Of a stretch of DNA of 64,000 bases, positions 12,413 through 25,129 are shown piece after piece. Location: NCBI GenBank assembly GCA_009809945.1, contig WTPW01000153.1, forward strand, positions 145,203 through 209,202. Direction: 5' to 3'. The notes under the pieces are model-generated. The model had not been told where the DNA came from. It saw nothing but the letters and a program-made list of their open reading frames with translations, and did no database searches. Each line of letters starts with the position of its first letter. The stretch's first letter is position 1. The position numbers were made by a program, and so were the translations under genes. This DNA comes from Gigaspora margarita. Lineage: Eukaryota > Glomeromycota > Glomeromycetes > Diversisporales > Gigasporaceae.

Positions 12413-12574
12413 TAATAAATTACATATTTATGGCTACAAGAAAACATGCTGTGACCTAGTAAAACTGATCTATCGCATCTTCAAATGGGAGAATATAGCC
12501 AAAAAGAAATCATATAGCTGTATTGAAAATCAGTTAAAAAGTGTTATGTAATAACATGTGTGCTGTTACTTACC

Positions 12575-12945
12575 CATAGGCCCTTATACTACAATTGCAG
12601 TGCAGAGCCTAATCACAACATGAGGTCCTTGCACTGCTATTGTAGGCGCAGAGCCTAATCTAATTACAATATGGGGTTCTTGTACTACTATCATAGCTGT
12701 GGAACCCAATCACCAACATGAGATCCTTGTGCTACTATTGCAGCTACAGAGCCTAATCATGACATAGCTATAGAGCCTGATTACCAAACATAGATCCTAT
12801 ATTAATCGTAACTGTGGTGCCTAATCACCAAACATGAGATTCTTGCACTGCTACTGTAGCCACAGAGCTGTTCATTATTATAAGGACCTTGCTATTATAG
12901 TTGTAGTGCCTAATAACCAACATAAGATTCTTGTACTGCCTTTAG
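12575..12945. repeat. Minisatellite, about 6-7 degenerate units of 50-60 bp, inside hAT-2
   Basis: Repeating theme: gagatccttgcactgctat, tgcagc-acagagcctaatca, ccaacat. Units differ by substitutions and small indels. The 71-codon frame at 12834-13049 runs across it and is not convincing as a gene. From 12946 to the right subterminal repeats I see nothing else recognisable. Confidence 0.7.
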
Positions 12946-14733
12946 TTTATGAATTACTGGGTCAAGGGTGGGATGATAGAGCCAGTTTCATTACAAGAAA
13001 AGCGATAGAGCAATGTAAAAGAAAGATAAATACTAACCAAAGGTTTTAAATACCTTGCATTAGCAATAAAACAATCTTATCTTACATTACCAATTATATA
13101 CTCAGAAAAATTTCTTGCTTCTCTTACTGGTTCTCTTATAATCATAGTAATTCATATTTCAACGATCAATGCAACCACACTAAACATCATATAAAACTTC
13201 ACATAAAAAGTTAAACTGACAAATTAAACATGTGATCAAATAAAGTCATTTGATCTTACAATAATAGTCACTTGTCACTTCAAGACAAACTCCTCATCTT
13301 TTTAAAGTTTTACTGATTAAATATTTTACATTAATTAAATTTATATTTATTTTATTTTAAAAAAGCTTTTTTTAACTGCCCATTATAGTAATACCTAATG
13401 AAGCATTCGCAATTCAAATATATGATGAATTACATTCTGGATTCACTTAAGGTACTCTTGAATGCTACATCCAATTAGCAATCATTGTACTTGACTCGTG
13501 ATATCACAGACAGGGTTTTAATAGTGCACTCCAGTTAATAGTAAAATATATAACCTACTCCGAAGCACTCCAGAAGTGGGTTATTTGTTTTATTTTTTTT
13601 TCTTTGACAATCTTGCTCTATTTATTAGATATTATTGGTGTATAAAAAAACACAAGAAACATATCTGTTACTATAATAGGCTGTGACCTGGCTGCCACAA
13701 ATTGGTGCCTAAGTAGGATTATTGCACTTGTGTTTGTCAAACGAAGGTAGCCATAGTCTTTTGCTATGAATACATCTTCTAAATATAATAAGGTACCCAG
13801 TTATCTTGAAAGTAAAAAAACCTAACAAAACCTGCACCAGGAAAAAACAAAGGGAAAAAAACTAACTAAATGAACTAATATAAAGTATAAAAATTATATA
13901 ATACTATTAAGAAAATTACTTCTAAGTATTATATGTACAGATTAGAAAAAAAATTTTTTATATCTAAAAGAACGTTCTAGAAAAGTATTTTGTTGCACGT
14001 GTTTATCTTGTTTACTAAGCCATGTACAAAGAGCACACCTGACTTGATTCCAATTAGGTAGACATCATTCTGATTAGAAAGTGTAAACAATGCTGATCTT
14101 TTGGCAGGGGTAGGCTGGATTTTTCACTTTTTGTAAAAATTTTTGAACAAAAACCCGAGAGGAAGAGAACAAGGAGAGAATAGGTACCAAACCAGAAAGA
14201 GAGGTAAGAGTTACGCTACATATAATAATATATCTCAGAACTAAACTCTAGTGTCAAAGCCCATTACTTCTATGCTCGATAGTGCCAAAAGTCTTTACTG
14301 GGAGTACTATCTATCAAGTCCATCAAAAGACGTCCTGGGTCCCTTATTTTTGCAGTGTTTTAGTTCCCCAATAGGTAGTCTCTTGTTCTAGTTGACTTTT
14401 AGTAGAGCCAATTATGTTTTATATATTAAATGTGAAGTTCTTGTAGGTTGGCCTTCTTGAAAAGTTTGGTACAGATGATCGTTGGAGAGAGTTCTATAAT
14501 CTGTATTTGTTATATGTTTTATTAATATCTGGAGTACTCTATTAACAACTCTAATTACAGGTTATCTGGTTTATCTGAGTATCTGTATGATTATTTGGAT
14601 ATCCAGAAGGTTATCCGGTTATCCATAGGGTTTATCTGGATATCTGCAAACTAAAACTGATGGTTATCTGGATTTAACTTTTCTAAAATGGGTGCAGTGA
14701 AATGGGTATCCAGATATCCAGGTCCAAGCTCTA

Positions 14734-15150
14734 CAACAGTTGCATGAGGTGTTTCAATTTTTCAAATGGCTATAACTTTTTATTTAAAAAGTTTTTAAAA
14801 AAATCCAACTAGTAACTTTATAGAGCTATATTAGTTCTACATATATGCCAAATATCTTTTCAAAATCTTATTACTGTAAAAAGTTTTAGCAATTTGAAAA
14901 TTGAAATTTTATATATAATTTTATAAATTTATATATAAAATTTTAATTTTCAAATTGCTAAAACTTTTTACAGTAATAAGATTTTGAAAAGATATTTGAT
15001 AAATAACTTATGTAGAGCTGATATAGCTCTATAAAGTTACTAGTCAGATTTTTTTAAACCTTTTTAAATAAAAAGTTATAGCTATTTAAAATATTGAAAC
15101 ATCTTGTGTAACTGTTGAATATAGATATCTTGACTATACTATGTTTTTAC
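14734..15150. repeat. Palindrome (about 185-bp arms), continuing across hAT-2
   Basis: caacagttgcatgaggtgtt at the left pairs with aacatcttgtgtaactgttg near 15100-15119; the centre is near 14931. Beyond hAT-2 the outer arm continues, with 11795-11827 pairing with about 15110-15150. Thus the target of hAT-2 was itself a foldback element. Confidence 0.75.
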
Positions 15151-15949
15151 TATATTATATTATATAAATATACAAATATCTAACTATTTTTAGATATGAA
15201 TTACTTTAAAACAGGTTTATTTAAGCTATATAAAAATTAATATTTATTTTTTTTAACTATACCAAGATCAAATTAAGTTTCAAACCAATCTAAAAATTTA
15301 GTATTTTTTTTTTAACTTTATTATAAATTTTTATACAGTATGATTTTTTTAAACTATACTAAATTTAGTACAGCAAAATTTTAGAAACAATCCAAGGTTT
15401 AAGATGAACTATATAAAATTTTTATTATTAATATTACTAAAATTATAAAGAAAGATAGTTCTAATATCCAAATATATTTTAACAAAATTTAAATTAATTT
15501 GGTTAAATATTTAATTTATTAATAATTTTTTTGTGTGTACTAAATTTATTACAAAAGCTTGATGTATGCCCATTAATATAATTATTAGTTCTTAACATTT
15601 TACTAATGCAACTTGCACAGAAATTTTTGCTCTACTTTTACTTATGCAAGTGGGTTAATATTATAATTAATATCATAAAAAAATAACACTAATACTAGAC
15701 AAATTTTGCTTTTGCTGCATTGTATTGTTTAGACAATATTTCAAGAGCAGTTTAAAGATTCAGTTCACAATTTTATAATTATATTTGATTGTTTCAATAA
15801 ATGATTCAAAAAAAAGCAAAATTATATCAAAAAATAAATTATTTTAGAAGTACTTTAGAAAAATACTTAACTAAAATAAAATACATACTCTTAAGCAGTT
15901 AGGTTAATATCAAGTTCTTTTGTTTTCTAAGTTTATCTCTACTATGAGA
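15151..15949. other. AT-rich sequence, no gene seen
   Basis: Only notable item is the palindromic motif tactaaatttagtacag at 15356-15372 and a variant near 15538-15553. Confidence 0.5.
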
Positions 15950-17184
15950 CAGTGATAGTAAATGACCTGGTCATTTGCCAATTTTTCAAATAACCTCAAA
16001 TGACCTCAAAATGCCTGGTAATTTGAGGTCATTCAAATTTTGGGACATTTGAAAATGACTCATGACCAAATGACTATAGTTATTTTCAAATATCCAGGAT
16101 TATTTGGGTCATTAGATCATTTTGCATATAAAATTGAAACTCTATTGGTTATAAAAACCTATATAATGCTTGAAATAAATTATTTAGAGATTATAAATCA
16201 CCCAGATGACCCATATTATGTTATAACTATTGCTATCTGGATGACTAAGTTAACTTTTTACAAATCAATTTAAAATAAGATATTCCAAATAACATTGCAA
16301 TTAATATCACCTAAGAGTAGGCTTAGATTAGACCCAGTATATTTTAATATGATTATTATATCCAGGCTAAAGCAACACAAGAAAAATAAATGAGGCTTAA
16401 ATATTCTATTTAGTTGATTCAAATAAAAAATAAATGATAAATAATAGTAAATATCAGAAAAAATGCTATAGTCAGCTAAGTCATTGACAAGATAGCAAGA
16501 GTTTTAGAAAATGGTCATATTGATATGTTGATAAGAACCAGTTTCACCCAGGATAATGATATTTGTCACAAAAGTATGTAGATTGGTCAATTTATACATG
16601 ATAACTGGATCACATAGCTTACTCTAGTTATTAGTAAATAACACAGTTTGTAACAATTATAGTATGATTTTGACATTATAATACCAATATGCTATTTTAT
16701 CTGCAGTACATTTTTTGATAGGACATCTGATATTACTTTTATTTGACAAACTTAGACAAGGCAACTTCTTAATAATTATTCCCAAAATATAATTTTATTT
16801 AATACTAACTCTAAAATTAGGTCAACTCTAATGTTAAATCAGGACAATTTTGATTGTTGGGAAAATGTCTTGTCAAAAAATATGTAATATCGAATGCATG
16901 TTTTATCAAAAAATATTGCTATAAATGAAATAGCATATTGGCATTGTAGTGTTAGGGGAATTAAGCAACAATGGTTTGTGATTTGGTAATAAGCTTGTAA
17001 ATCTGAGAGTAACCCAGAACTTGAATTTTGTGCCAGGCCCAATCTCTAAGCCAATTACATCTTTACAAATAAAATTAAAAAATTTCAAATAACCTTACCA
17101 GGTTATTTGATTTTTGAAATAACCCAATACTAGTCATTTGTTATTTGGGCCATTTGAGTTATTTTAGGTCATTTGCCATCATTG
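15950..17184. mobile_element. hAT-3, non-autonomous hAT element
   Basis: Ends cagtgatagtaaatgacc and (reverse complement) caatgatggcaaatgacc, with an exact 8-bp target duplication ctatgaga (15942-15949, 17185-17192). Both subterminal zones are packed with caaatgacc/ttatttgggtcat words. No transposase frame; short frames inside are not supported. Confidence 0.8.
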
Positions 17185-17192
17185 CTATGAGA

Positions 17193-17636
17193 TATATTTT
17201 CAATATTATACTATACTTGTAACTTTTAGATTTGTTATTACTTGTACAGAAATGTAGCAATATATAAAATGAATAGTTTTTTAACATGAGCCCTTAAATA
17301 TTAAGATATTATTAATAAAAATAAAATTTAATAATAATTCATTAAATAACAGTTTATCACTTACTAGATGCAATATATGCAAAGATTGTACAATTATAAG
17401 TATTAATAATTTAAACAATTTAGTAATCCAATATGGTACTTGGCAGCTACCACACTTTATGTTTACAAGATGCTCTAGATTATCTAATAAAACAAGTGCA
17501 TGTACAAATTTCAATATTTATAGTATAAAGTAAATTAGTATTATGTTTTTGACTCATGACCAGATACTCTAAATCTATTTCAAATTATTAGTTTCCAACT
17601 AGAGCATAAAATTCATTTGGCAATTTGAAAATAACT
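17193..17636. other. Spacer between hAT-3 and hAT-1 copy B
   Basis: AT-rich; a 77-codon minus-strand frame (17281-17514) has no recognisable domain. Confidence 0.4.
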
Positions 17637-17644
17637 GTGGTAAC

Positions 17645-19302
17645 CAGTGTTGGAAATCTGGTTTGAAATTTATGTTCTTATAAGAATATAATTATTTAAT
17701 TTAATGTTCTCAAAATTTTTTATTTTCTCATATAGAAAAAAGTTCTTTCTCTCTCTTTTTTTCTTTTTTCTCTCTTTCTCAACTCTCTCTTTCTTTTTCT
17801 CTCTTTCTTTCTCTCTTTCTTTCTCTTTCTCTTTCTTTTTCTCTCTCTTCTTTTTATTTTCTTTTTCTTTCTCTTATTTTTTTTCTATTATAATCTTCTT
17901 ATATTTATACATTTATATTCTTTTAGTTATTTTTTAATTTTTATTTTTTTAATTTTTATTTTTAGTTAATATAGTTAACAAATATTAATAATAAAGTAAT
18001 AAAAAATATAATTTACTGGTAATTAACTAAAATATATAAACAAAGCTATTTATAAAAATAAACTATAACTTAATATATTTTTTAAAAAAATTTTTAATAT
18101 TTGAGGCTTTTTATAAAATGCTGAAGGTGTTTTTGGTTTGATCTAACTTGTATATTTAGTTTTTAAATAAGCTAATAATATTAAATAAATAAATAAATAT
18201 AGTAAATATAATGTTTATACTTCTTTGCTATAGTGAATTTAGTGAATTTATATATTCAAAAAATTTTTATTATAAAATTTTAAGATATAAACTTAAGTTT
18301 AATATAATAATAACTAAAGATTTGTTAAGTAATTTTTTTGTAAGAATTTATATTATTATTTTAGTGAGTTTAGCTCTCTAAATATTTATATTAATCTTGA
18401 TATAATTGGTATTCATATAATAAGTATAATAATGTATATATAATAAGGTAGCTATGCAATTAAAATATATAAACCAATAAATTATATTATCTAAATTTTT
18501 TTTGTGATTCAAGAACAACTAAATTGTTCTCTATTTCAATTAACTACTGTATGTTTCCAAAAATAAGCTACCTTTTTTGAATGATTTTGGAAATAAAAAA
18601 TCTAGAAGTAGCTTATTTTTAGATATAATCAATTTTTGAGCAATTACAATAGTTGTTATATTGTAAAGCCTAAATTTTACTATGCAAATTATTTGCACTT
18701 AAGTAAACTTGTTTGGAAGACTATAATATATATATATTTAAGTTTTATTAAAATTAGAGCACTTTTTATTATTTGACTTAAATTTTTAAGTTCAATAAAT
18801 ATATTTTGTTAATAAAATTTTAATTTTTTCATTGTAAATAAAAATTAAAAATCAAATAATAAAAAGTTCATTGATTTTGTTAAAAATTTTAAAGTATGTA
18901 TATTTTGATTGCTCGAATAAGTTTGCTTAAGCAACTATAATCAATTTGTATAGTAAAGTTTGGACTTTACTATATAGCAACTAATATTAATTGTGGGGTA
19001 GCTAATTTTTAGGACAAATATGTTTGTAAGTTTTTTGACTCAAAGAGAAGTAAATTATTCTTAAAGGTAGCTTATTTCAGCAATATACAGTAACAATTAA
19101 TATTTATGAACTTAATTATTTTAAATTGCTATATTAATAAAACTAATTTTTTATTACTTTATATATTTATATAGAGAACATATTATTCAAACTTAATGTT
19201 CTCAAAATAAATTTAATAGATAACATTTTAAATTTTGTAAATGTTCTCAAATTAAAAGTGATGTTCTTATGAGAACATGAGTACATAAGATTTCCAACAT
19301 TA
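17645..19302. mobile_element. hAT-1 copy B, inverted relative to copies A and C
   Basis: Begins cagtgttggaaatctggttt and ends with the reverse complement of the other family terminus (agatttccaaca). Flanks gtggtaac (17637-17644) and gtagtaac (19303-19310) match at 7 of 8 positions. TC-rich tract at 17745-17880. Interrupted by the TA MITE at 18547-19090. Confidence 0.8.
18547..19090. mobile_element. TA-flanked palindromic MITE nested in hAT-1 copy B
   Basis: Ends ctgtatgtttccaaaaataa and (reverse complement) ctgtatattgctgaaataag, TA on both sides (18545-18546, 19091-19092). hAT-1 copy C shows the uninterrupted sequence (reverse complement of caactaacaattaaata). Longer relative of 3289-3695. 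Confidence 0.75.
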
Positions 19303-19310
19303 GTAGTAAC

Positions 19311-19940
19311 TATGGGCTAATATAAGTAATTAGCATTTATAAAGCCATTCTATACTAGTAATATAAAATAAAATACTTGAATACTGTTGTATATATGCTT
19401 GATTCTGTATAAAAATAACATCTTTTAACAATCTAAAACTGTGTGTTATGTAATTATATAATTTCTATATACAAGAAGCCAGAATAAAATAATACTGCCC
19501 AGAATAATTACTAAAGCCAAAGTAATTCAAAATATGATAAACTGTGAATATATAGAATAATAGATCTTTTTTAGTTTATTATACAATTGCTCTATTTCAA
19601 TTTCTAACTATGAATACAATATTTTTTATATAAATTTAATTATAAGGGTTCTGTATTCTTTACTTATTCAATGCCAAAATATCTAAAAAATGTGAAATAT
19701 GCATATTAATTGTTTTGACTATAGATAGCAATTTTTTAGTACAGTTTATTTAGCATTTGAATTATTTGCAAAAAAACTTATAGGACCAACATCAGGTCTT
19801 TGACCAAAAAAAAGCATATGGTTGAAGAAGTTTTTTTAAAAAATTGAAGCCTTTTTTAAGAGTTATTGCTAACTTATCCAATATTACAATTAAACCAAAA
19901 GATAAGGTACCTGTAACACAACATATGTAATGTAAGTACC
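19311..19940. other. AT-rich spacer
   Basis: No coding, RNA or repeat feature recognised. Confidence 0.4.
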
Positions 19941-20172
19941 ATAAAGTCTTGAATATAAGCAACCCCTAAGCCACCCATTTTGGATAAATTTTTTAAAGGG
20001 TTGCTTAAATTCAGTAACTTTGAAATACTCAATTCTATTGGCTTATCTTAATAAAATTTATTCTGTAATTAACAATTTTAAAGGGGTTGCTTATTTTATT
20101 TTTCTAGTATTTTGGCCTCAAAATGTGAGGGGTTGCTTATTTTCAGGGGTTGCTTATATTTGGGACTTTATA
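19941..20172. mobile_element. MITE with ataagcaacccct inverted ends
   Basis: ataaagtcttgaatataagc, then aacccct, at the left; the reverse complement (aggggttgcttatatttggg, then actttat) at the right. Several internal ggggttgcttat copies. Probably a TA-target element; the exact boundary is uncertain by 2 bp. The 70-codon frame across it is spurious. Confidence 0.6.
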
Positions 20173-22130
20173 GTAATTGACTGTTTAATAGTTCAAATAA
20201 TACAAATATATTTACATAACAATTTAATCTGATTGTTTAATTTTCTTATGAATACAACTTATTAAATTAGTAATTATATGCAGTTTTTGATAATAAACAT
20301 ACTATTGAAGCAATGCATGATATTGGCCTAATTTATTGTAATTGTTATTCTCATATTTAAGATATTGAAATATTGTTATACTATTTTATTCTCAAAATGT
20401 TCATTGCAATATTATTTAAAAAGATTTAGGATATAACTATAATCAGAATTTTGTGCATAGTTAGTAATAGTTGTACAAGTTCTTGATCATTGCTTACACA
20501 AAAATATACACTATTCTCAAAAGTATGTAGAGCTATTGCTAATTAATGGCATTAGTAAAAAGCTCAAAATACTTTTTACAAACTTTCCTCTTTAACAGGT
20601 TTGAAACTAAGGGATTCAGCAGAATTAATAACATAGTCATTTACAATTTAATCTTAACTTCAAGTAAATAGTTAGTTTGAAGCTACCAATACTCAAGCTA
20701 AAGATAAATTGTTGTTATGCATTTGTATTTCTGACATGTAGTAAATAGGATCTTTTTAATTGTGATTTTCTCTGTTTCTTTTTAACTTTATTGCTGTGAA
20801 TACAGTGATATAATTCATCAAGAATACTTTTGTTCTTGGATTTGGAAGTCTTTTGTTCATGCAGTGTAGTCTTAGAAATTTCTCTATATTCAGGCAACCA
20901 ACAATATGCAGCTTTAACATTATTAACATTGACAAAAAAATTTATTTCAAATTGATCAATTAAAACACTTCCAGGGTAATATAGTTTAAAAATTGATGAA
21001 TTTCAGAAACCAAAAATTATAATATTGTGGTAAAATATTTGCAATATCATCTAGTAATAATGGTTTTGAAGGTCCTAATATATTATTTCATTTTCTATAT
21101 CAAGTAGCAGTTCTATATGTTATGCATTCAACAGAATTAAAAATAAAAGTATTTATATTGTAGACTTCAAAGTGTAATTTTTTTATATTGTATTCAGTAT
21201 TAATTAACACTCTTGGTAAATAACTAGGTCTTATACTGCAAGTATGCATATCTTATTACCCCTTTGTTTGTTTCTGCTTTAAGCAAATAAATGACATGAA
21301 ATTTTTTATTTACATTTCTGCTTTATAATTAAATTAAACATTATATTATTTTTGTAATATGCTTATTTACTTCTGCATTATACTTGCATAAATGTATGTA
21401 TGTACATTATATCAATTAAATTATTTTTTACTATTTTTATTTTCTTTATACTTGTTCTTTTTTGCATAATCTTTATCATTACATAATAAGGTGTTTTAGA
21501 ATTAAAATTCATAAATTTTATTTTGTTAAAATAAGATATACCAAATATTAATCAAAATTTAATTTTGTCTGATTTATATGTTTTCATACTACTAGTATTG
21601 ATACCACAGGTGAGATTTATAATAACTGTTATTATATATTACTAGGGAAACAGGTTCCAAACTTCAACTTTGTATTTACAAACAAATTTCAAAGTTGCAC
21701 TAATAAATCTATAAATTTACAATTTATTTTTAATAAAATTTTTTTTTAATATAAAGCATAAATGATATATACTTATCTATCACTAATGAAAACATAAATC
21801 TTCTAACTTCTGTAATATCAGTTCTTAGAGGTCAAAATGATGTAATATATCATGATTAGTTATATAAAGCATTGTTCTCTTACACATTAGATCACAATCA
21901 TTATAACTAAATTTTCAAAGTGACTTGTAATCCGGCTAAAGGAAAATATACAAACTAATTTTAAAGTTAAAAATTATGCTCATTTATAATGATTCTTAAA
22001 AGCTGATGTGGCAGATTATGAGAACAAATTAATTAAATTTATATGTTCTTATTCTTTTATTTTTATTATCATTATTATAAGCAACAAACTTCATAATACT
22101 AAATCTGTTGAATTTTTTGATTTTATAATT
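20173..22130. other. AT-rich stretch, no gene recognised
   Basis: Read on both strands; only short frames without domains (for example a 60-codon minus frame at 20715-20897). No inverted terminal repeats found. Confidence 0.4.
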
Positions 22131-22428
22131 TTTCGCCTATGAGATGTATCGCCACCTGTAAGATCATATGTAATGTGAAATCAAAACACGTTTTTTCGTT
22201 AGTTAGGATTATGGTGAGGTGAAGATAGTGTGTGGACGAAAAGTGAAAAGTTATAGTAAAATTTTGCAAGGAAATTTTTTTGTTAGAGCGCAAAGAGTAG
22301 TTCATAGGCAAAATTTTGGATTACATGCGATTTTATAGAAGAGGTCATGTTTTGTTTCGATTTCACATTATACCTGATCTTGTATTATAATTGGTCGATT
22401 AGTGGTAGCGATACATCACTATAGCGAT
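22131..22428. mobile_element. MITE related to those at 9492 and 34478
   Basis: Inverted ends gatgtatcgccacc and (reverse complement) gatgtatcgctacc. The interior shares aaaattttgcaaggaaattt with the 34478 element and tcacattatacctgatc with both relatives. The left arm lacks the aatcgaccaatt segment present in the right arm, so it carries an internal deletion. Confidence 0.6.
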
Positions 22429-23009
22429 CAATTACAATGCCTTTTTTTTTTGATTTTTTTTTTAAACTGTAGAAATAAAAATTTTGCAATAAATTGTGTA
22501 TATCGAATTTGAAGAATGATATTCATAAAAAGTTAAAGAATATGTTCCATATTATTAAAAGTTATTGATTACTTGTTGATTATTGATGACGTGTTGATTA
22601 AAATATGCAAATTGCAATTTGAACTGAAGTCGACCCATACGGAATTATTCTTGCCAATTGTCTGGACTTAAGTTACTCCGCTCTGCTCCGGAAATTAATA
22701 TTCATTATTATTTATTATTATTATTTAAAGAAAATAATTTACAAATTCCTAGTCACTATAACAAATCGATCTGAACACGCATCACATTTAACATGAGAAA
22801 ATACAAAAATGTGGTAATGCAGCAGTGTAGATGACAACATTTGCGATTTACTAATTCTCACACTAGTACGCTTAGAAATCCTTTCTATGATTAGACCAAA
22901 TAGATTATATTAGTCTATCGAAACTTGGAACAATAAAATCACACCAATCATATATGGCACCCATATTAGAGATATTATAGGCCTAGGCCCAACTAGTACT
23001 GTACATTTA
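22429..23009. other. Intergenic sequence
   Basis: No feature supported. The phrase ctctgctccggaaattaa near 22681 recurs as ctctgctcctgaaattaa near 24158. Confidence 0.4.
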
Positions 23010-23152
23010 CTGTATTTGCACGTAATAACGCGCATGCTCGTTATTTCGAAATTCGCATTTTTTTTGAAAATTGTTTTTTCAACTTACATAAAATAACGCC
23101 CATTCGCGTCCCAAAATAACGTGCAGGTGCGCGTTATTACGTGCAAATAAGG
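23010..23152. mobile_element. Short TA-flanked MITE with GC-richer ends
   Basis: Left ctgtatttgcacgtaataac, then gcgc; right end is its near reverse complement (gcgcgttattacgtgcaaat, then aag). TA on both sides. The CpG-containing ends stand out from the AT-rich surroundings. Confidence 0.65.
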
Positions 23153-24232
23153 TAACTACTATAAAACCGTCCAATATATAGGGATTGGTGTTAAGGTAAA
23201 TAATTCATGAATTACACTAAAATTTGAGCCAAATTTTTATATGAAAGGTGGTTTCATAAACAAAATTTGAGCCACAACAATTTTACCTATTAGCCGAAGT
23301 TTGTTTAAAACTATTTTCATTTTAATTTATGGCTCAATTACTATAAATACAGACAACGAACGCATTTACCATATAAAAAATATAACATGTATACATACAT
23401 ATTGCTGATATATAATCATTTATACAAAAAAATCTTTATAAAATAAATTACATTGTAAAATTAAAAATTCTACCCTTAATGACCAACATTACTAATCCTA
23501 ATGAAACAAGAAAAATGCATACTTTGTTGATAAGGATCTAAAAATGTTTTTCTAAGCTAGAATAATTTGCATTTTGGAGATTCTTTTTAGAATTTTACCA
23601 AGAATGGTATACAGCGTATTTAAAATTTGAAAATTACGAAGAGACGTTCTGGAACAATACAGATCCCATTTTCTAGTTTTAATATCATATATCTCAATAT
23701 ATAATACATGTTTCCATACAAAATAAATGCACTAGAAAAACATCTTCACTGTTTTACGTATAATATGTGATGTTTTGATCTAAATAAATGATCTTACATC
23801 CCAGAAAAATTGCAGCTGCATGATTACATACGATTCAAAAAGTTAAAAAATAATGGTCGTTCGTTATTTATAGCATCCTTCTTTCACCTGTAATATTTTC
23901 TTTTTTTTTGGTGCAATAATTGCATTATATCATGCAAAAATACCATTTTGATAGATCGAAATTATTATTTTTGATGAATAAGAAACAAAAATTAATTTTT
24001 ATATATAATTACCATTATTAATAAATCTACGTGATACTGATTTGAACATTTAAGGTTGTTTTGAATTTTGTCATGTTTATCTTTTTTACTTCCCTGGAAC
24101 CCACATAAATGCTTACTGATTTTATTTTATCTATTTTCTGAACTTAAAGATTCTTCACTCTGCTCCTGAAATTAACATAGTAATCATCTAGAATTAAGAT
24201 ATCAGATTTACGAATTAGAACAATCAATAAAG
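23153..24232. other. 3' flank of the kinase gene
   Basis: About 1.1 kb without a gene; presumably includes the 3' UTR and terminator of the minus-strand kinase, which I cannot place exactly. Confidence 0.4.
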
Positions 24233-25087
24233 TTATTCAATTGTTAAATCTTGCAATTTACTATCGATTGGGTTTGTATTGATCAATTTACTAGAATAAT
24301 AATAATTCGGATGTTTTGGTTCGACCGGTTCTGGTTTAACTTTATCGCTTTCTAAGATTTGGTTTATAATTTCATTATCATCTTGATTTAATTCATCTAA
24401 CCAATGAGCCACCTTGTTAACAATTATAGTAGCTGTTGGTCGTTTATCAGGATCATTATCCATACAACTATTAGCTAATTTAACATAAAATTCCGGAGAA
24501 TGAGTACATTCCGGTCTTGTTCTATCAATGATCTTAAATTGAAGATTAGTATCAAAGGGAATTCCATCAAAAGCTCTTCTTCCTGTTGATATTTCTGTCA
24601 TAATGATCCCAAGACTGTAAATATCTGATGATTTCATATATGATTGACCTAGTAAAACTTCAGGTGCTATATAAGGCATAACTCCGTAAATTTTTCCTTC
24701 ATTTTTTCCTCCCGAAAAACCAAGATCTGTGATGTAAGCACTATCTAGTTCACTTTGCAAAATGTTCCCAGTGTGTAGATCACCATGAACAAGTTCATGA
24801 GAATGAATCGATTCGAGATCCAAAGCTATACAGTGTAAAATATTCAATTTATCTTTCCAACTCATCTTTGATACTTGCTCAAGATTCTGACGTAATGATC
24901 CTTTGTTTGCATATCGCAATACGATGATATAATCATTATTTTTCGATACGCCAAAACATTCCAAAAAAGAAGGATTTTTATAACCAATTTCACAATAATT
25001 CTTCAACTCGTTAACAAAGTCTTTAGCTTTAACGTACGATTCACGAATCTCTTTGAGTGCAACGGGTTTTGCAACATTATTGGTCAT
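24233..25087 (-). pseudogene. TKL-like protein kinase domain, 3' part of a Sel1-kinase gene cut by a stop codon
   Basis: The 284-codon frame encodes a near-complete kinase domain. Visible motifs: VALK lysine (residue 12), C-helix Glu27 in FVNELK, catalytic loop HGDLHTGN with Asp103 and Asn108, DLG at 121-123 in place of DFG, APE at 141-143, DIYSLG Asp155 and the KRP arginine near 216. The G in place of the HRD arginine is common among fungal TKL kinases. The glycine-rich loop is missing from this frame. It lies in the 14 codons just upstream (KGGFATVYYALWFD), which continue in the same frame from the Sel1 ORF after one TGA. So this is the C-terminal half of a Sel1-repeat/kinase fusion (713 codons from 26371 to 24233). 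It would phosphorylate Ser/Thr in a cytosolic signalling role if expressed whole. A sequencing error or readthrough are alternatives to true inactivation. Confidence 0.85.
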
Positions 25088-25129
25088 ATCAAACCAAAGA
25101 GCATAGTATACTGTAGCAAAACCGCCTTT

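Larger units (their letters stand above)
11828..14733. mobile_element. hAT-2, 2.9-kb non-autonomous hAT element
   Basis: Ends tagaggttggacctgtgg and (reverse complement) tagagcttggacctggatat. Exact 8-bp target duplication caacagtt (11820-11827, 14734-14741). Subterminal regions at both ends carry many gttatccggatatc-type words, likely transposase-binding repeats. The interior holds a MITE (12240-12412) and a minisatellite (12575-12945), with no transposase frame. Inserted in a palindrome that continues on both sides. Confidence 0.8.

Noticed and set aside
12575..12945. CRISPR-like array
   Set aside because: The repeats are degenerate and contiguous without unique spacers of constant length, and the genome is eukaryotic.
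12834..13049. 71-codon frame
   Set aside because: Crosses minisatellite units and has no recognisable domain.
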